Notes: a model not told the origin generated them from the letters alone. A stretch of 64,000 nt of DNA from Frondihabitans sp. PAMC 28766 (GCF_001577365.1 NZ_CP014513.1:3038001-3102000); one strand, 5' to 3'. Positions 9,150 through 17,930 are shown, counted from the stretch's first letter. A program made the numbers and translations.

Positions 9150-10995
9150 GGGCCTCTCCCGGTGTGTAGGCCGCAAGACGGTCGGCGAGAGCTGCGCAGG
9201 CCGCCGGGGCCTCGGACATGCTGTCGATGTACAGCGTGTCGTAGCCGGCGGCTCGCGCGGCCTGCTCGATCGAGTGGCCGTAGTCCTGCACGATGAGCGT
9301 GGCCGTGTCCAGGCGCCCACGCACCGTGGCCGCGACGGTCTCCGCCCCAGGCTGCCCGGCGCCGAAGAGCGATGACAGACCGTCGTCCGACAGGATCACG
9401 ACGTGGCGGCGCACCTCGCTCGACCGCCGTGCCGCCCGGTACCGCGAGGCGTACAGGTCGAGCGGGAAGGTCGTGCCGCCGCCGAAGAACGTCGTCAGGG
9501 CGCCCAGGGCCTCCGTGCGGTCGCGCGTGAAACCTGTCGTGCCGCTCACCTGCCCGGGGCCCGAGAACGACGACACCCGCGCGCGTCCTCCGCCCTGGAA
9601 GGTGGACAGCAAGAGGACCGTGCCGGCGAGGACGGCCGGCGAGCCGCTGATCGGCGACGGCATCGACCCGGACGAGTCGATGTAGAGGTCGAGCTGCACG
9701 CTCTCGAGAGTCGGCGGGGGCGTGTCGGGCAGCTCGGTGCGGCGCCGGGTCGTCACGCCCGGCACGATGATGGCGCCCTGGGAGAGGGTCGCCGGCCAGT
9801 CGATGTCGGCGAAGTCGTCGCCGATGCTCCACTCGTCGAGGGGCCCGGGCACGGACTGGTCGCTCTGCGTCGCCTCCTGAACCCGCTGCTCGAGCGGTTT
9901 CACCCACGGTTTCGCCTCCGACTGGTACCAGGCCGACAGCACGGCGCTCTGGTCGCTCGACGCGTAGAGCTCGAGCGTCGCCGCAGCGCCGTAGCCCTGC
10001 GCGTCGGTGTCGGACGTCGGCGAGCCGTCGTCGGAGGGTTCGGGAAGGCCGTCGGCTGCAGGATGCGTCGGCTTTTCACGCATGCGGGCGTCGGCGAGGA
10101 CGGCCACGAGCTCGCCCGGCGTCGCGGGGCGCGCATCGAGCTGACCGCCGCAGACGGCGACGGTCACACCCCCTCCCCCGGCGCGCTCGAGCTCGACGAA
10201 GTACGGCGCGGCGATCATCCCGAACCGGAGGGCGCCGCTCACCGGGTCGGCCCCGAAGGTTCGCACCGTGTCGGCCAGAAGGCTCGCATCGAACGCGGGG
10301 TCGGTCAGCGACAGCTTCTCGAAGGCGGTTCGGGCATCGTCGGTCATCGGGGGCAGCGCGGAGGGGCTTCCGGGTGGCGCGGGCGCGGGCGCAGGCGGCG
10401 GGGCGACCGTGCAGAGCGTGCCCGGCGGCTTCGACCAGACGATCTCGTACGCGCGCATCACGCACCACCACAGGCGGTCGCGAGTGCTCTCGCGCGACAG
10501 GATCCGCCACATTTCGATCATCTCGGGCTCGTGCGGCAGCGATTCCGCGCGCTGGTCGCGGAGGCGCTGCAGCTCGGCGACCCGCACGTTGATCAGCATG
10601 TCCGACCACACGTTGGCGCACCAGCTCGCACGCCCGGGCACTGCGGTCGGGCTCACCCCGGTGGCGGTCAGGGCTCGGGCCATCTGGTGGCGGATCTTGA
10701 GGTCGTCCTGCCGAGTGCTCGGCGACAGCACGTGGTGGCCGATCTCGTGGGCGAAGATCGACTCGAGACAACCGCCGACGTCGCGGGCCGACGGGTCGTC
10801 GAGGTCGAACCAGACCTGCGGCGGGAAGGAGAACCAGGCGAATGTGCCCTGGTGGGCACGAGGATGCGCGAGGGCGTCGTGAAGGGAGACGCCCCAGAGA
10901 GCCTGGCCGGCGACCCAGGCTTCGCGCTGATCGGCCGTGAGCGGCAGTGGCTTCTGAGAGAGTCCGCGGCGGCCCGTCGACAGCACGGGGCTCAC
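9142..10995 (-). CDS. HEIGH metallopeptidase-VWA fusion protein (DUF2201-like)
   Basis: 617 residues. The N-terminal half holds a zincin motif HEIGH at residues 83-87 and a downstream NVWSDMLINVRV (about 129-139) that looks like the third-ligand region of DUF2201-type putative metallopeptidases. The C-terminal VWA domain has an intact MIDAS: DSSGS at 440-444, GGTTF near 506 and an LSDDG Asp near 536. A long acidic Pro/Ala linker joins them. MoxR-type ATPases commonly pair with such proteins, and one is encoded two genes upstream. The GTG start at 10995 shares GTGA with the likely stop of the preceding gene. The substrate of the putative peptidase is unknown. Confidence 0.85.
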   Translation of the reverse strand: MSPVLSTGRRGLSQKPLPLTADQREAWVAGQALWGVSLHDALAHPRAHQGTFAWFSFPPQVWFDLDDPSARDVGGCLESIFAHEIGHHVLSPSTRQDDLKIRHQMARALTATGVSPTAVPGRASWCANVWSDMLINVRVAELQRLRDQRAESLPHEPEMIEMWRILSRESTRDRLWWCVMRAYEIVWSKPPGTLCTVAPPPAPAPAPPGSPSALPPMTDDARTAFEKLSLTDPAFDASLLADTVRTFGADPVSGALRFGMIAAPYFVELERAGGGGVTVAVCGGQLDARPATPGELVAVLADARMREKPTHPAADGLPEPSDDGSPTSDTDAQGYGAAATLELYASSDQSAVLSAWYQSEAKPWVKPLEQRVQEATQSDQSVPGPLDEWSIGDDFADIDWPATLSQGAIIVPGVTTRRRTELPDTPPPTLESVQLDLYIDSSGSMPSPISGSPAVLAGTVLLLSTFQGGGRARVSSFSGPGQVSGTTGFTRDRTEALGALTTFFGGGTTFPLDLYASRYRAARRSSEVRRHVVILSDDGLSSLFGAGQPGAETVAATVRGRLDTATLIVQDYGHSIEQAARAAGYDTLYIDSMSEAPAACAALADRLAAYTPGEARG

Positions 10996-11656
10996 GCGGC
11001 GGCCCCCGCACGACGAACGCGAGGTATGACGTGGGTGCGGTCTCGAGGTGCGCAGAAGCGGAGCCTCCGGCAACGACCGAGGGCCCCGGATCCTGCGGGT
11101 CGACCCTCGCAAGCCGCGTGCCGAACACATCGGTCGAGATCGACCAGCGCTCGTCACCGGTGCGCACGACGAAGTGCCCCGGCCCGACGGTCTGCGCCTC
11201 GACCGGCGGCTTCGACCATGGCCCGCCCAGGCCGCGGAAGCCGCCGACGCGCGCGACGACGGAGCCGGGCTCGGCGCCGGGCCAGGCGAGGGGGTCGCTC
11301 TGCTGCGCGGCGGCGAAGCGGGCGACCGCGTCGGGGTGGAGGCCGAGCGCAGCCGCCGCAGTCGCTGCGTCGACCTCACTGTGGGGCGCCAGGAGGCGAC
11401 GGAGGGCATCGGCTCTCAGCTCGACGACTCCCGCGCGCCAGGCGGCCAGCGCCGACAGGGTGAGGAAGCCTCGGTCGCCCGCGATCGCGGCTGCGGCCGA
11501 CAGAAAGTGTGCGTAGAGGCGGGGTTCGCCGCCCCAGTTCGCGACGTTGTCGGCGGACTGCTCGACATCGAAGCCGTCGACCTGCGGCAGCCTGACGTGG
11601 CGCAGGTCGTCGACATCGAGGTCGGTGTTGACCGCGTGGCCCGCTCGACGACTCAC
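10992..11656 (-). CDS. uncharacterised protein between AAA+ ATPase and metallopeptidase-VWA (likely frameshifted)
   Basis: About 221 residues, not recognised. It is soluble, with a helical N-terminal half (LYAHFLSAAAAIAGDRG, ALAAWRAGVVELRAD) and a beta-rich C-terminal half (HFVVRTGDERWSISTDVF) that may be a small binding domain. The start GTG shares GTGA with the stop of the ATPase gene. As written, the frame has no stop until deep inside the next gene. Adding one base to the C5 run at 11003-11007 creates TGA exactly overlapping the next GTG start, the same GTGA coupling as its other junction. I therefore place the end at 10992. No function is assigned. Confidence 0.68.
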
Positions 11657-13227
11657 GCCGGGCCGCCATCCAGCCACAGCAGGTAGTTCGTGTACCGCTG
11701 GTGGAGGTACTTCAGGGCGAGCAGATCGTCGTAGTGCCGCCCGTAGAGCTTGCCCTGCCCGGCCACCTGGGCGATCTGCGACTCGATGGCGGTGATGCGC
11801 CGCGACGCGTCGACGGCGCGGAGACCGTCGAGGCCTCGGGCGAGCTCGGCGAGCAGGGTGCCGACCGCATCGGCGCGGTCCAGGTTCAGCGACGCGAACT
11901 GGCGCCTCGACTGCGCGAAGAGGTCGGCCAGCCAACTCACCTGGTCGGTGGCCAGCTCGGCGTCGTCGACCTGCTCGAACCGCGGGTGCGCCCGGTTGGG
12001 CAGCAGCTTCCCGCGAAGGGCGAACGGCAGGATCGCGGCCACGTCGTCGATCGACACCTCGGGCTGGCCCCGGAAGTAGGCCATGGCCTTCGCGAACGTG
12101 ATGAGCGTCTGGAGGGCGCGCACCGACAGGCTGTTGATCGTCTGCGCACCGAGATCGACCTGCAGGTCGGCGCCCGAGTTGCTGTCGATGACCTGGGCGA
12201 CCTCGCCGCCACCGGTCGCGACGGTGTCCTTGGTGCGGTATTCGAACCGCCGCCCGCCGTGCTGCACGAACTCGAAGTGCGACGCGAAGAACTCCACCTG
12301 GCGGCGCACCGCCGCCGGGACGGGAACGGCCCGGACGGCCGCTTCGAGCGCGCGCTGCTCGGGCGGGTTCAGAATCAGCTCGGCCGGCACGTGGTCTTCG
12401 GGCTTCTCCCCCGCCTCGATGCGCGTGACGAGCTCGTCGAAGAATCGGCTGTTGAAGCCCATGGCCGCGACAGTGACGTCCATCCGGTCGCGGAGGGCTT
12501 GGATGACGGGGAAGGTGCCGCCGCCCGCGTCGTCGTTGGCGGTGAAGAACCAGCTCTCGACACCCGACTCGGGGCTCGTCGAGAGCATCTGGTCGTGGCT
12601 CTCGACGTAGCCCTCGGCGACCATGGTGAGAAGCGCGGACTGCGTCTTGGTCGGGATCCTGTTGTATTCGTCGACGATCTTGACGGGTCGCGTCAGCCAG
12701 CCGCGCCACGCGATGGAGATCTCGGCGAGGCTTCCGGCCTGCACGAGATCGCGCGGCAGCGGCAAGCCGACGAGGTCGCTCACGGTCAGCTGCGGCTGGC
12801 CCTGCTGCACGCTGCGGCGCACGTCGGCGGGCGATGAGCCGGTGAGCACGCCCATCAGAATCGCCAGGGTCGTCTTGCCGCGCCCCGGCCCGCCGACGAG
12901 CAGGCACTTGCCGCCGACGGCCATCGTGAGGAGGGGCAGGAGGACGTTGGACGAGTACGACTGGTCGGTCGGCAGGTGGAGCTCGGCGCCCGCGTCGCCG
13001 AGTTCGAAGTGGACGGGCTCGCCCTTCGAGAACTCGACGTCGTAGTAGGGCGAGATGACGGCCTGGTTGACGAGCCAGAAGTACGCGCGGCGCAGCTTCT
13101 CGTCGAGAGCGGCCTCGGGTGCGGGTGCGGGCGGCGCGAACAGGTCTTCGGCGCGGAGACCCTCGGGCGGCGGATACTGCCCGGCCCTCGTCGGTGACTG
13201 CGACAGTCGGCTCCAGCGATCCCCCAT
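11653..13227 (-). CDS. MoxR/RavA-type AAA+ ATPase of metallopeptidase-VWA module
   Basis: 524 residues, longer than classical MoxR. An N-terminal extension of about 90 residues precedes the AAA core. Walker A is GGPGRGKTT (112-120), Walker B IVDEYNRIPTKTQ with D186/E187, and sensor 1 TANDDAGGGTFP. A C-terminal helical domain follows (SLNLDRADAV...LKYLHQRYTNYLLWLDGG). The ATG lies 7 nt after TAGAGT and 10 nt after the nadR stop, so the module probably has its own leaderless promoter. It likely remodels or loads the metallopeptidase-VWA partner, by analogy with other MoxR-VWA pairs. Confidence 0.88.
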   Translation of the reverse strand: MGDRWSRLSQSPTRAGQYPPPEGLRAEDLFAPPAPAPEAALDEKLRRAYFWLVNQAVISPYYDVEFSKGEPVHFELGDAGAELHLPTDQSYSSNVLLPLLTMAVGGKCLLVGGPGRGKTTLAILMGVLTGSSPADVRRSVQQGQPQLTVSDLVGLPLPRDLVQAGSLAEISIAWRGWLTRPVKIVDEYNRIPTKTQSALLTMVAEGYVESHDQMLSTSPESGVESWFFTANDDAGGGTFPVIQALRDRMDVTVAAMGFNSRFFDELVTRIEAGEKPEDHVPAELILNPPEQRALEAAVRAVPVPAAVRRQVEFFASHFEFVQHGGRRFEYRTKDTVATGGGEVAQVIDSNSGADLQVDLGAQTINSLSVRALQTLITFAKAMAYFRGQPEVSIDDVAAILPFALRGKLLPNRAHPRFEQVDDAELATDQVSWLADLFAQSRRQFASLNLDRADAVGTLLAELARGLDGLRAVDASRRITAIESQIAQVAGQGKLYGRHYDDLLALKYLHQRYTNYLLWLDGGPA

Positions 13228-13234
13228 GTTCGCC

Positions 13235-13240
13235 ACTCTA
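13235..13240 (-). promoter_or_regulatory. leaderless -10 element for the AAA+/VWA/ligase module
   Basis: The minus strand reads TAGAGT 7 nt before the ATG at 13227, the same hexamer as the moxR promoter at 4264-4269. It overlaps the nadR stop codon, so the module can be transcribed apart from nadR. Confidence 0.5.
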
Positions 13241-14362
13241 GCGATCTCGCCGGCCCTGATGGAGGGCCTCTGCAGGAGTCGAATGGCGGGCAGGCCCGTC
13301 TGCGGGCTCGGGCGCATCGGCCACGCCGTCGCTGAGCGGGCTCGCAAACGTCAACGCTCGGCGCACTGCCTCATCGATGGCCCGACTGGCCTTGGCGACT
13401 CGCTCGACGACCGAGCCGCGGACTTCGAGCCATGGTGTCGTCCGGGTGCCGAGTTCGTCTCGGAAGCGCTGCTGCATGGCGTGCCGGATGTGCTCGCCGT
13501 CGCGCAGGCCGTCCTGCACGAACGGGATGTCGTCTCCGGTCAGCACGTACAGAGCGGGCCGGTGGGCGTCGGCGGCCGAGAGCAGACGCGGCGCGGGCGT
13601 GCCGACGTAGCGCTCGTGCCAGAGCGCCGTGGCGAGGACGTCCGTGTCGCAGATGATCAGAGGCTTCGGCACGCGCCGCAGCGCGTCGTCTTCCAGAGCG
13701 ATCTGACGGTCGACGATGAGGTCGAACTCGTCGCTCCGCCATTCGGTCTCGAGGCCGCCCTCGCGGGTGATCGTGTGCTCGCGCCCGTACTCGGGCACCC
13801 ACAGGGTGTCGTACCGCTCGGCGAGCGCCTCCGCCAGCGTCGTCGTGCCCGTCGACTCCGCCCCGAGCACCACGATGCGCGGCGTGAGGTCGCGGCGGAC
13901 GGCCGACGAGAGCGCCCACCAGCTGCCGGCGAGATCGGCACGGACGGCGGTGCCCGACATGGGCGTCTCGACGCGGTCGGGATCGACTCGCACCCAGGCC
14001 GCGCCGAGACGGGCCGCCAGTTCGCCGCCGTAGGCGTCACTCGAGAACACCGCGTCGATCGGGCCTGGCAGGAGGCTCTCGATCGCGCGCATGTGCTCCT
14101 CCCAGATCGCCGCCGACGCATAGTCGATCGGGGCGTCGTCGAGTCCTGCGACGACCGTGGCCGTCGGATGGTCTTCGCGCAGCCAGGCCACGCGGGTCTC
14201 GAGCGCGATCGACTCGACGCTCGCGCCCAGCACCTCCACGACGAGTTCGTCGCAGGCGCGGAGGCCCGTGCGGATGAGAGCCGAGTGCCCGGCGTGCAGC
14301 GGATAGAACTTGCCGAGAACGAGGCCGCGCCTGAAGCGCTTGCCCGGCGCGGGCTCAGCCAC
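13238..14362 (-). CDS. nadR: NadR-type NMN adenylyltransferase / ribosylnicotinamide kinase
   Basis: 374 residues with the two NadR domains. The N-terminal nucleotidyltransferase has GKFYPLHAGH (17-26) and SGTAVR (136-141). The C-terminal kinase-like P-loop domain starts near 162. It should salvage nicotinamide riboside to NMN and NAD, and it overlaps pnuC, the riboside transporter, by 8 nt. The P-loop reads GAESTGTTT, with Thr173 where the Walker Lys is expected. I recall this as a recurring variant in actinobacterial NadR, but did not verify it. No helix-turn-helix regulator domain is seen. A Pro/Ala-rich tail of about 40 residues ends the protein. Confidence 0.9.
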   Translation of the reverse strand: MAEPAPGKRFRRGLVLGKFYPLHAGHSALIRTGLRACDELVVEVLGASVESIALETRVAWLREDHPTATVVAGLDDAPIDYASAAIWEEHMRAIESLLPGPIDAVFSSDAYGGELAARLGAAWVRVDPDRVETPMSGTAVRADLAGSWWALSSAVRRDLTPRIVVLGAESTGTTTLAEALAERYDTLWVPEYGREHTITREGGLETEWRSDEFDLIVDRQIALEDDALRRVPKPLIICDTDVLATALWHERYVGTPAPRLLSAADAHRPALYVLTGDDIPFVQDGLRDGEHIRHAMQQRFRDELGTRTTPWLEVRGSVVERVAKASRAIDEAVRRALTFASPLSDGVADAPEPADGPARHSTPAEALHQGRRDR

Positions 14363-15020
14363 GGGTGCGATCCGGGTCGCCGATGACGAGAGCCGCCTCG
14401 GCGGGCGGCACGTCGGCTCCTGCCGCCACGCCTGCTGCCATTCCTCCGCCGTGGCGACGAGCCACGACCCAGGCGCGGTAGCCGACCACGGCGATGCCGA
14501 TGAAGAGCAGGTAGAGCAGGCCCGTGATCCACAGGCCCTTGACGAGGTAGAGGCCGACGTAGACGATGTCGACGGCCAGCCACACGAACCAGTTCTCGAT
14601 CCAGCGGCGGTTGAGCATGTACTGGGCCGTCAGGCTGACCGCCGTGGTCGAGCCATCCGCGAGCTGCGTGGTCGAGTTCGTGAAGGTGCTCAGGATCCAG
14701 ACGAGCGCGACCCCCATCGCCACGGTCACCACGACGAGCGGCAGGATCGCACGGCGCGGCGTCGACACGATCAGGGCCTTGTCGTCGCTGGCCCGGTTTT
14801 GCACCCAGCCCACCCAGCCGGCGACTCCGAGCACGAGATACACGACCTGGAGGCCGGCATCGGCGTAGAGCGCACTCTGCACGAAGAGCCAGAGGAACAC
14901 GATGTTGTTCGCGAGGCCGATGGGGAAGTTCCAGATGTTGCGCCGGGCGGCCAGGAGCACGCACGCGGCGCCGGTGACGAACCCGAGCATCTCGGTCCAG
15001 TTCGCGGCGAGCCAAGACAT
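14355..15020 (-). CDS. pnuC: nicotinamide riboside transporter PnuC
   Basis: 221 residues with about seven membrane segments. It contains the PnuC core NFPIGLANNIVFLWLF and WIENWFVWLAVDIVYVGLYL, whose aromatic residues line the riboside channel. It facilitates uptake of nicotinamide riboside, which NadR traps by phosphorylation. The ATG has TAAGCT 6 nt upstream and no ribosome site. The stop lies inside nadR (8-nt overlap), so the pair forms one salvage operon. Confidence 0.92.
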   Translation of the reverse strand: MSWLAANWTEMLGFVTGAACVLLAARRNIWNFPIGLANNIVFLWLFVQSALYADAGLQVVYLVLGVAGWVGWVQNRASDDKALIVSTPRRAILPLVVVTVAMGVALVWILSTFTNSTTQLADGSTTAVSLTAQYMLNRRWIENWFVWLAVDIVYVGLYLVKGLWITGLLYLLFIGIAVVGYRAWVVARRHGGGMAAGVAAGADVPPAEAALVIGDPDRTRG

Positions 15021-15026
15021 GAGGCC

Positions 15027-15032
15027 AGCTTA
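15027..15032 (-). promoter_or_regulatory. leaderless -10 element for pnuC-nadR
   Basis: The minus strand reads TAAGCT 6 nt before the ATG at 15020. Confidence 0.5.
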
Positions 15033-15093
15033 GGGAACGCTTCGTCTAGGGCGGGGCGTCGGCTCGCCGGGTGCGTCGCTCCGGGGCTCCGGC

Positions 15094-15163
15094 GCTCAGC
15101 GGGTCAGGGGCTCAGCGGGTCAGGGGCTCAGCGGGTGACGGGCTCAGCGGCTCAGCGGCTCAG
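15094..15163. repeat. tandem repeats over the dxr 3' end
   Basis: GCTCAGCGGGTCAGGG occurs twice, a third copy differs at its end, and shorter GCTCAGCG units follow. The array begins in the last dxr codons and fills the gap toward pnuC, about 60 nt before its promoter. It looks like slippage expansion of non-coding DNA. Confidence 0.75.
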
Positions 15164-16228
15164 GACGCGATCGGCCTCGGTGCGGGCCCAGCGCTCGGCA
15201 TCGAGCACGCCGGCGAGGTCGCTCGCCTCCGGGGTGTGCGCGTCGACGACGCTGCGGATCGTGTCGACGATGTCGAGGTAGCCGATGCGCCCCTCGTGGA
15301 AGGCGTGCACGGCCTGCTCGTTCGCGGCGTTGAACACGGCCGGGTACGTCGACGCTGCCCGACCGACCTGCTTGGCGAGCTCGACCGCGGGGAACGCCTC
15401 GTCGTCGAGGGGCTCGAAGGTCCAGGTCGACGCGGTCGACCAATCGAGGGGCGCGCCGACTCCCGGCACCCGGTCGGGCCAGGCCAGGCCGAGCGAGATC
15501 GGCAGACGCATGTCGGGCGGCGACGCCTGGGCGATCGTCGAGCCGTCGACGTACTCGACCATCGAGTGCACGATCGACTGCGGGTGCACGGCGACGTCGA
15601 TGCGGTCGTAGCCGACGTCGAAGAGCAGGTGCGCCTCGATGATCTCGAGGCCCTTGTTGACGAGGGTCGAGGAGTTGGTGGTGACGACGAGACCCATGTC
15701 CCAGGTGGGGTGCGCGAGGGCCTCTCGCGGGGTGACGTCGCGCAGCGACTCGCGAGAACGGCCGCGGAAGGGGCCGCCCGACGCGGTCAGCACGAGGCGG
15801 CGCACCTCGTCGGCAGAGCCGGCGCGAAGGGCCTGGGCGATGGCGGAGTGCTCGGAGTCGACCGGCACGATCTGGCCGGGCCGAGCCGCCGCCTTCACGA
15901 GGTCGCCACCGACGATGAGGCTCTCTTTGTTGGCGAGGGCCAGAGTCGCGCCCGAGCGGAGCGCTGCGAGGGTGGGGCCGAGGCCCACCGAGCCGGTGAT
16001 GCCGTTCAGCACCACGTCGGTCTCGATGTCCTGCACGAGCTGCACCGACTCGTCGGTGCCGAGGGCGGTGTGCTCGACGCCGAACTTCGCCGCCTGCTCG
16101 GCGAGCAGCTCGCGGTTGGACCCTGCGGAGAGGCCCACGAGCGTGAACAGGTGCGGGTTGGCTTCGATCACGTCGAGCGCCTGGACGCCGATCGAGCCGG
16201 TGGAGCCGAGGACGGTGATGCGGCGCAT
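15152..16228 (-). CDS. dxr: 1-deoxy-D-xylulose 5-phosphate reductoisomerase
   Basis: 358 residues, somewhat shorter than the usual 385-400. It catalyses the first committed MEP-pathway step (DXP to MEP, NADPH-dependent). The NADPH loop GSTGSIG is at 8-14, NKESLIVGG binds substrate and metal, and [10 protein letters not shown] plus SGGPFRG are present. The ATG lies 6 nt after TAGGCT without a ribosome site. In M. tuberculosis dxr, rip1 and ispG are adjacent. Here they are separated by seven genes. Confidence 0.94.
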   Translation of the reverse strand: MRRITVLGSTGSIGVQALDVIEANPHLFTLVGLSAGSNRELLAEQAAKFGVEHTALGTDESVQLVQDIETDVVLNGITGSVGLGPTLAALRSGATLALANKESLIVGGDLVKAAARPGQIVPVDSEHSAIAQALRAGSADEVRRLVLTASGGPFRGRSRESLRDVTPREALAHPTWDMGLVVTTNSSTLVNKGLEIIEAHLLFDVGYDRIDVAVHPQSIVHSMVEYVDGSTIAQASPPDMRLPISLGLAWPDRVPGVGAPLDWSTASTWTFEPLDDEAFPAVELAKQVGRAASTYPAVFNAANEQAVHAFHEGRIGYLDIVDTIRSVVDAHTPEASDLAGVLDAERWARTEADRVLSR

Positions 16229-16234
16229 AGCCCC

Positions 16235-16240
16235 AGCCTA
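16235..16240 (-). promoter_or_regulatory. leaderless -10 element for dxr
   Basis: The minus strand reads TAGGCT 6 nt before the ATG at 16228. Confidence 0.5.
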
Positions 16241-16302
16241 CGGCCGCTTCGCGACTGCGGCTTCTGCGCGAGACGCCGAAGGCGGCTCCTTCAGGGATTT
16301 TC

Positions 16303-16326
16303 GTGCGATCGCACACGACGCGTCGT
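16303..16326. promoter_or_regulatory. two abutting 12-bp perfect palindromes upstream of dxr
   Basis: GTGCGATCGCAC (16303-16314) is followed directly by ACGACGCGTCGT (16315-16326). Both are perfect self-complements. They lie about 65 nt upstream of the dxr -10 hexamer and 43 nt after the FKBP gene stop. They may be operator half-sites or a cruciform-forming terminator. No T-tract is present. Confidence 0.5.
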
Positions 16327-16368
16327 CCCGCCGGAGTCGGACCGGTCGTGACCCGTGTGCTCGCGCTT

Positions 16369-17352
16369 TCAGGACACAGCGAGGATGTCGATCACGAAGA
16401 CGAGCGTGTCGGTGCCCTTGATGCCCGCGGTGTCGTTGCCGGCCGTGCCGTAGCCGTCGGCGGGCGGCAGGATCGCGAGCACCTGCGATCCGACTTTCTG
16501 CCCCGCGATGGCCTTCTTGAAGCCCGGCACCACCTGCGTGAGCGAGAACGTGGTGGGCCCGCTGCCCCAGCTCTGGTCGAACACCTTGTCGGTGCGCCAG
16601 AGGGTTCCCTGGTATTGCACAGTGACCGAATCCGTGGCGCCGACCGTCTTGCCGGTGCCCTGCTTGAGCGTCTCGAGCTGGAAGGTCGACGGCGGCTTCG
16701 TCGCCGGCAGCGTGACCTTCGGCTGGCCGCCCTTCGCGAGGGTGACGCGGGGGAAGCCGGCCTTCGGTGCCACGGGCGTGCCGGTGGCCTTCGTCGAGAC
16801 GGGTGACAGCAGATCCATCACGATCACGATGTCGTCGCCGGCTGCGACTCCGAACGACTCGGAGCCGTTCGACCCGAACATGTCCGCCGAGTCGGCCACC
16901 GTCACGGTGCGCGAGCCGATCGGGGCGCACTGCATCGCGTCGACGAGACCCGGCAGGTAGAGCTTGTCGCTCACCGTGAACTGCGTGGCGGCCATGCCCT
17001 TGTAGCCCGCCGTCGACACCTTCTTGCCGGTCGTCGCGTCGTAGATCGAGAAGGCGACGTCCAGCAGGCTGCCGGTCGTCGCCTTCGCACCCGTCCCGTG
17101 GATGACGGTGGTGCGCTGCGTCTTCGAGACCGTCAAGCCCTTCTCGAACGAGACGGTGGGCTGCGTGCCGAGGGTGCCTGCGACCTTGACGGCCTTGGCT
17201 GCGGATCCTGATGCCGGAGCGGTACAGCTCGTGTCGGCCTTGGCCGTCGAAGACGTTGACGGGCTGGGCGTCGACGATGACGTGCAGCCGGCGAGAGCCA
17301 GCGCGGCGACAGGGATCACGGCGAGGGTGGCGAGAAGGCGAGAGCGGCGCAT
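16369..17352 (-). CDS. FKBP-type peptidyl-prolyl isomerase lipoprotein
   Basis: 327 residues. A lipoprotein signal peptide ends in LALAGC (Cys near 23), then a Ser/Thr/Pro linker. The C-terminal 110 residues are a recognisable FKBP fold (VTVQYQGTLW, VFDQSW, VVPGFKKAIAGQKVGSQVLAILPP, LVFVIDIL). The middle region looks like a second, degenerate FKBP domain (VDAMQCAPIGSRTVTV, DDIVIVMDLL). It should help fold exported proteins at the outer membrane face. A GAAAGG ribosome site precedes the ATG. Family call firm; client unknown. Confidence 0.88.
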   Translation of the reverse strand: MRRSRLLATLAVIPVAALALAGCTSSSTPSPSTSSTAKADTSCTAPASGSAAKAVKVAGTLGTQPTVSFEKGLTVSKTQRTTVIHGTGAKATTGSLLDVAFSIYDATTGKKVSTAGYKGMAATQFTVSDKLYLPGLVDAMQCAPIGSRTVTVADSADMFGSNGSESFGVAAGDDIVIVMDLLSPVSTKATGTPVAPKAGFPRVTLAKGGQPKVTLPATKPPSTFQLETLKQGTGKTVGATDSVTVQYQGTLWRTDKVFDQSWGSGPTTFSLTQVVPGFKKAIAGQKVGSQVLAILPPADGYGTAGNDTAGIKGTDTLVFVIDILAVS

Positions 17353-17402
17353 CGGGGCCTTTCAGGGTGCGGAGCGGAGGCCGCAGCAGTCTTGCGGACG
17401 AG

Positions 17403-17894
17403 TCAGGCCGGAAGCTGAGTGCTCGTCTGCGCTGCCACCACCGTCGGCTCGTGAGTCACGGGAAAGTTGACGCTCGAGGCGATGTAGCACTTCTCGGACG
17501 CCTCGTGATGCAGCTCGAGGGCCCGCGCCACCATCGACTCGTCGGTTACCGTCACGTGCGGGTGCAGGGTCACCTCGGTGAAGTGGCCGCCGCCGTCACG
17601 CGTCTGAACCATCGTGCCGGTCGCCTCGTCGTCGTAGCCCGTGACGACGACACCATTGATCGAGCACAGCCACAGGTAGCTCAGCAGGTGGCACTGCGAG
17701 AGGGCACCGACGAGCATGTCCTCCGGGTTCCAGCGGTCGACGTCGCCGCGGAAGGGCTTGTCGGCCGAACCCAGCACGTCGGGCTTGCCCGCCACGGTGA
17801 GCGTGTGGTCGCGCCCGTACGAGTTGTAGTCGGCAGTGCCGACGCCGCGGTCGCCCGTCCAGTGGGTGTGCAGCGTGTAGTGGTGGTCGAACAT
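17403..17894 (-). CDS. OsmC family peroxiredoxin-like protein
   Basis: 163 residues, usual OsmC length. The two redox cysteines are visible: the first in GALSQCHLLSYL and the second in SEKCYIASSVNFPV. A WNPEDMLVGALS motif precedes the first Cys. OsmC/Ohr proteins reduce organic hydroperoxides, and some of this subfamily have other thiol chemistry. The ATG at 17894 has AAAGAGG 7-8 nt upstream. The gene is divergent from the asparaginase gene with 43 nt between. Confidence 0.88.
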   Translation of the reverse strand: MFDHHYTLHTHWTGDRGVGTADYNSYGRDHTLTVAGKPDVLGSADKPFRGDVDRWNPEDMLVGALSQCHLLSYLWLCSINGVVVTGYDDEATGTMVQTRDGGGHFTEVTLHPHVTVTDESMVARALELHHEASEKCYIASSVNFPVTHEPTVVAAQTSTQLPA

Positions 17895-17924
17895 GGGCGC
17901 GCCTCTTTCTCGAACCACCATCGT

Positions 17925-17930
17925 TACACT
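17925..17930 (+). promoter_or_regulatory. leaderless -10 element for asparaginase
   Basis: TACACT lies 7 nt before the ATG at 17938 and no ribosome site is present. This decides the start at 17938 over the longer frame from 17893, which would overlap the divergent osmC-like start. Confidence 0.5.

Noticed and set aside
10076..12907. 943-codon minus-strand frame spanning three genes
   Set aside because: It joins the real unknown protein (10992-11656) to out-of-frame translation of its neighbours. Only that middle part has protein-like composition.
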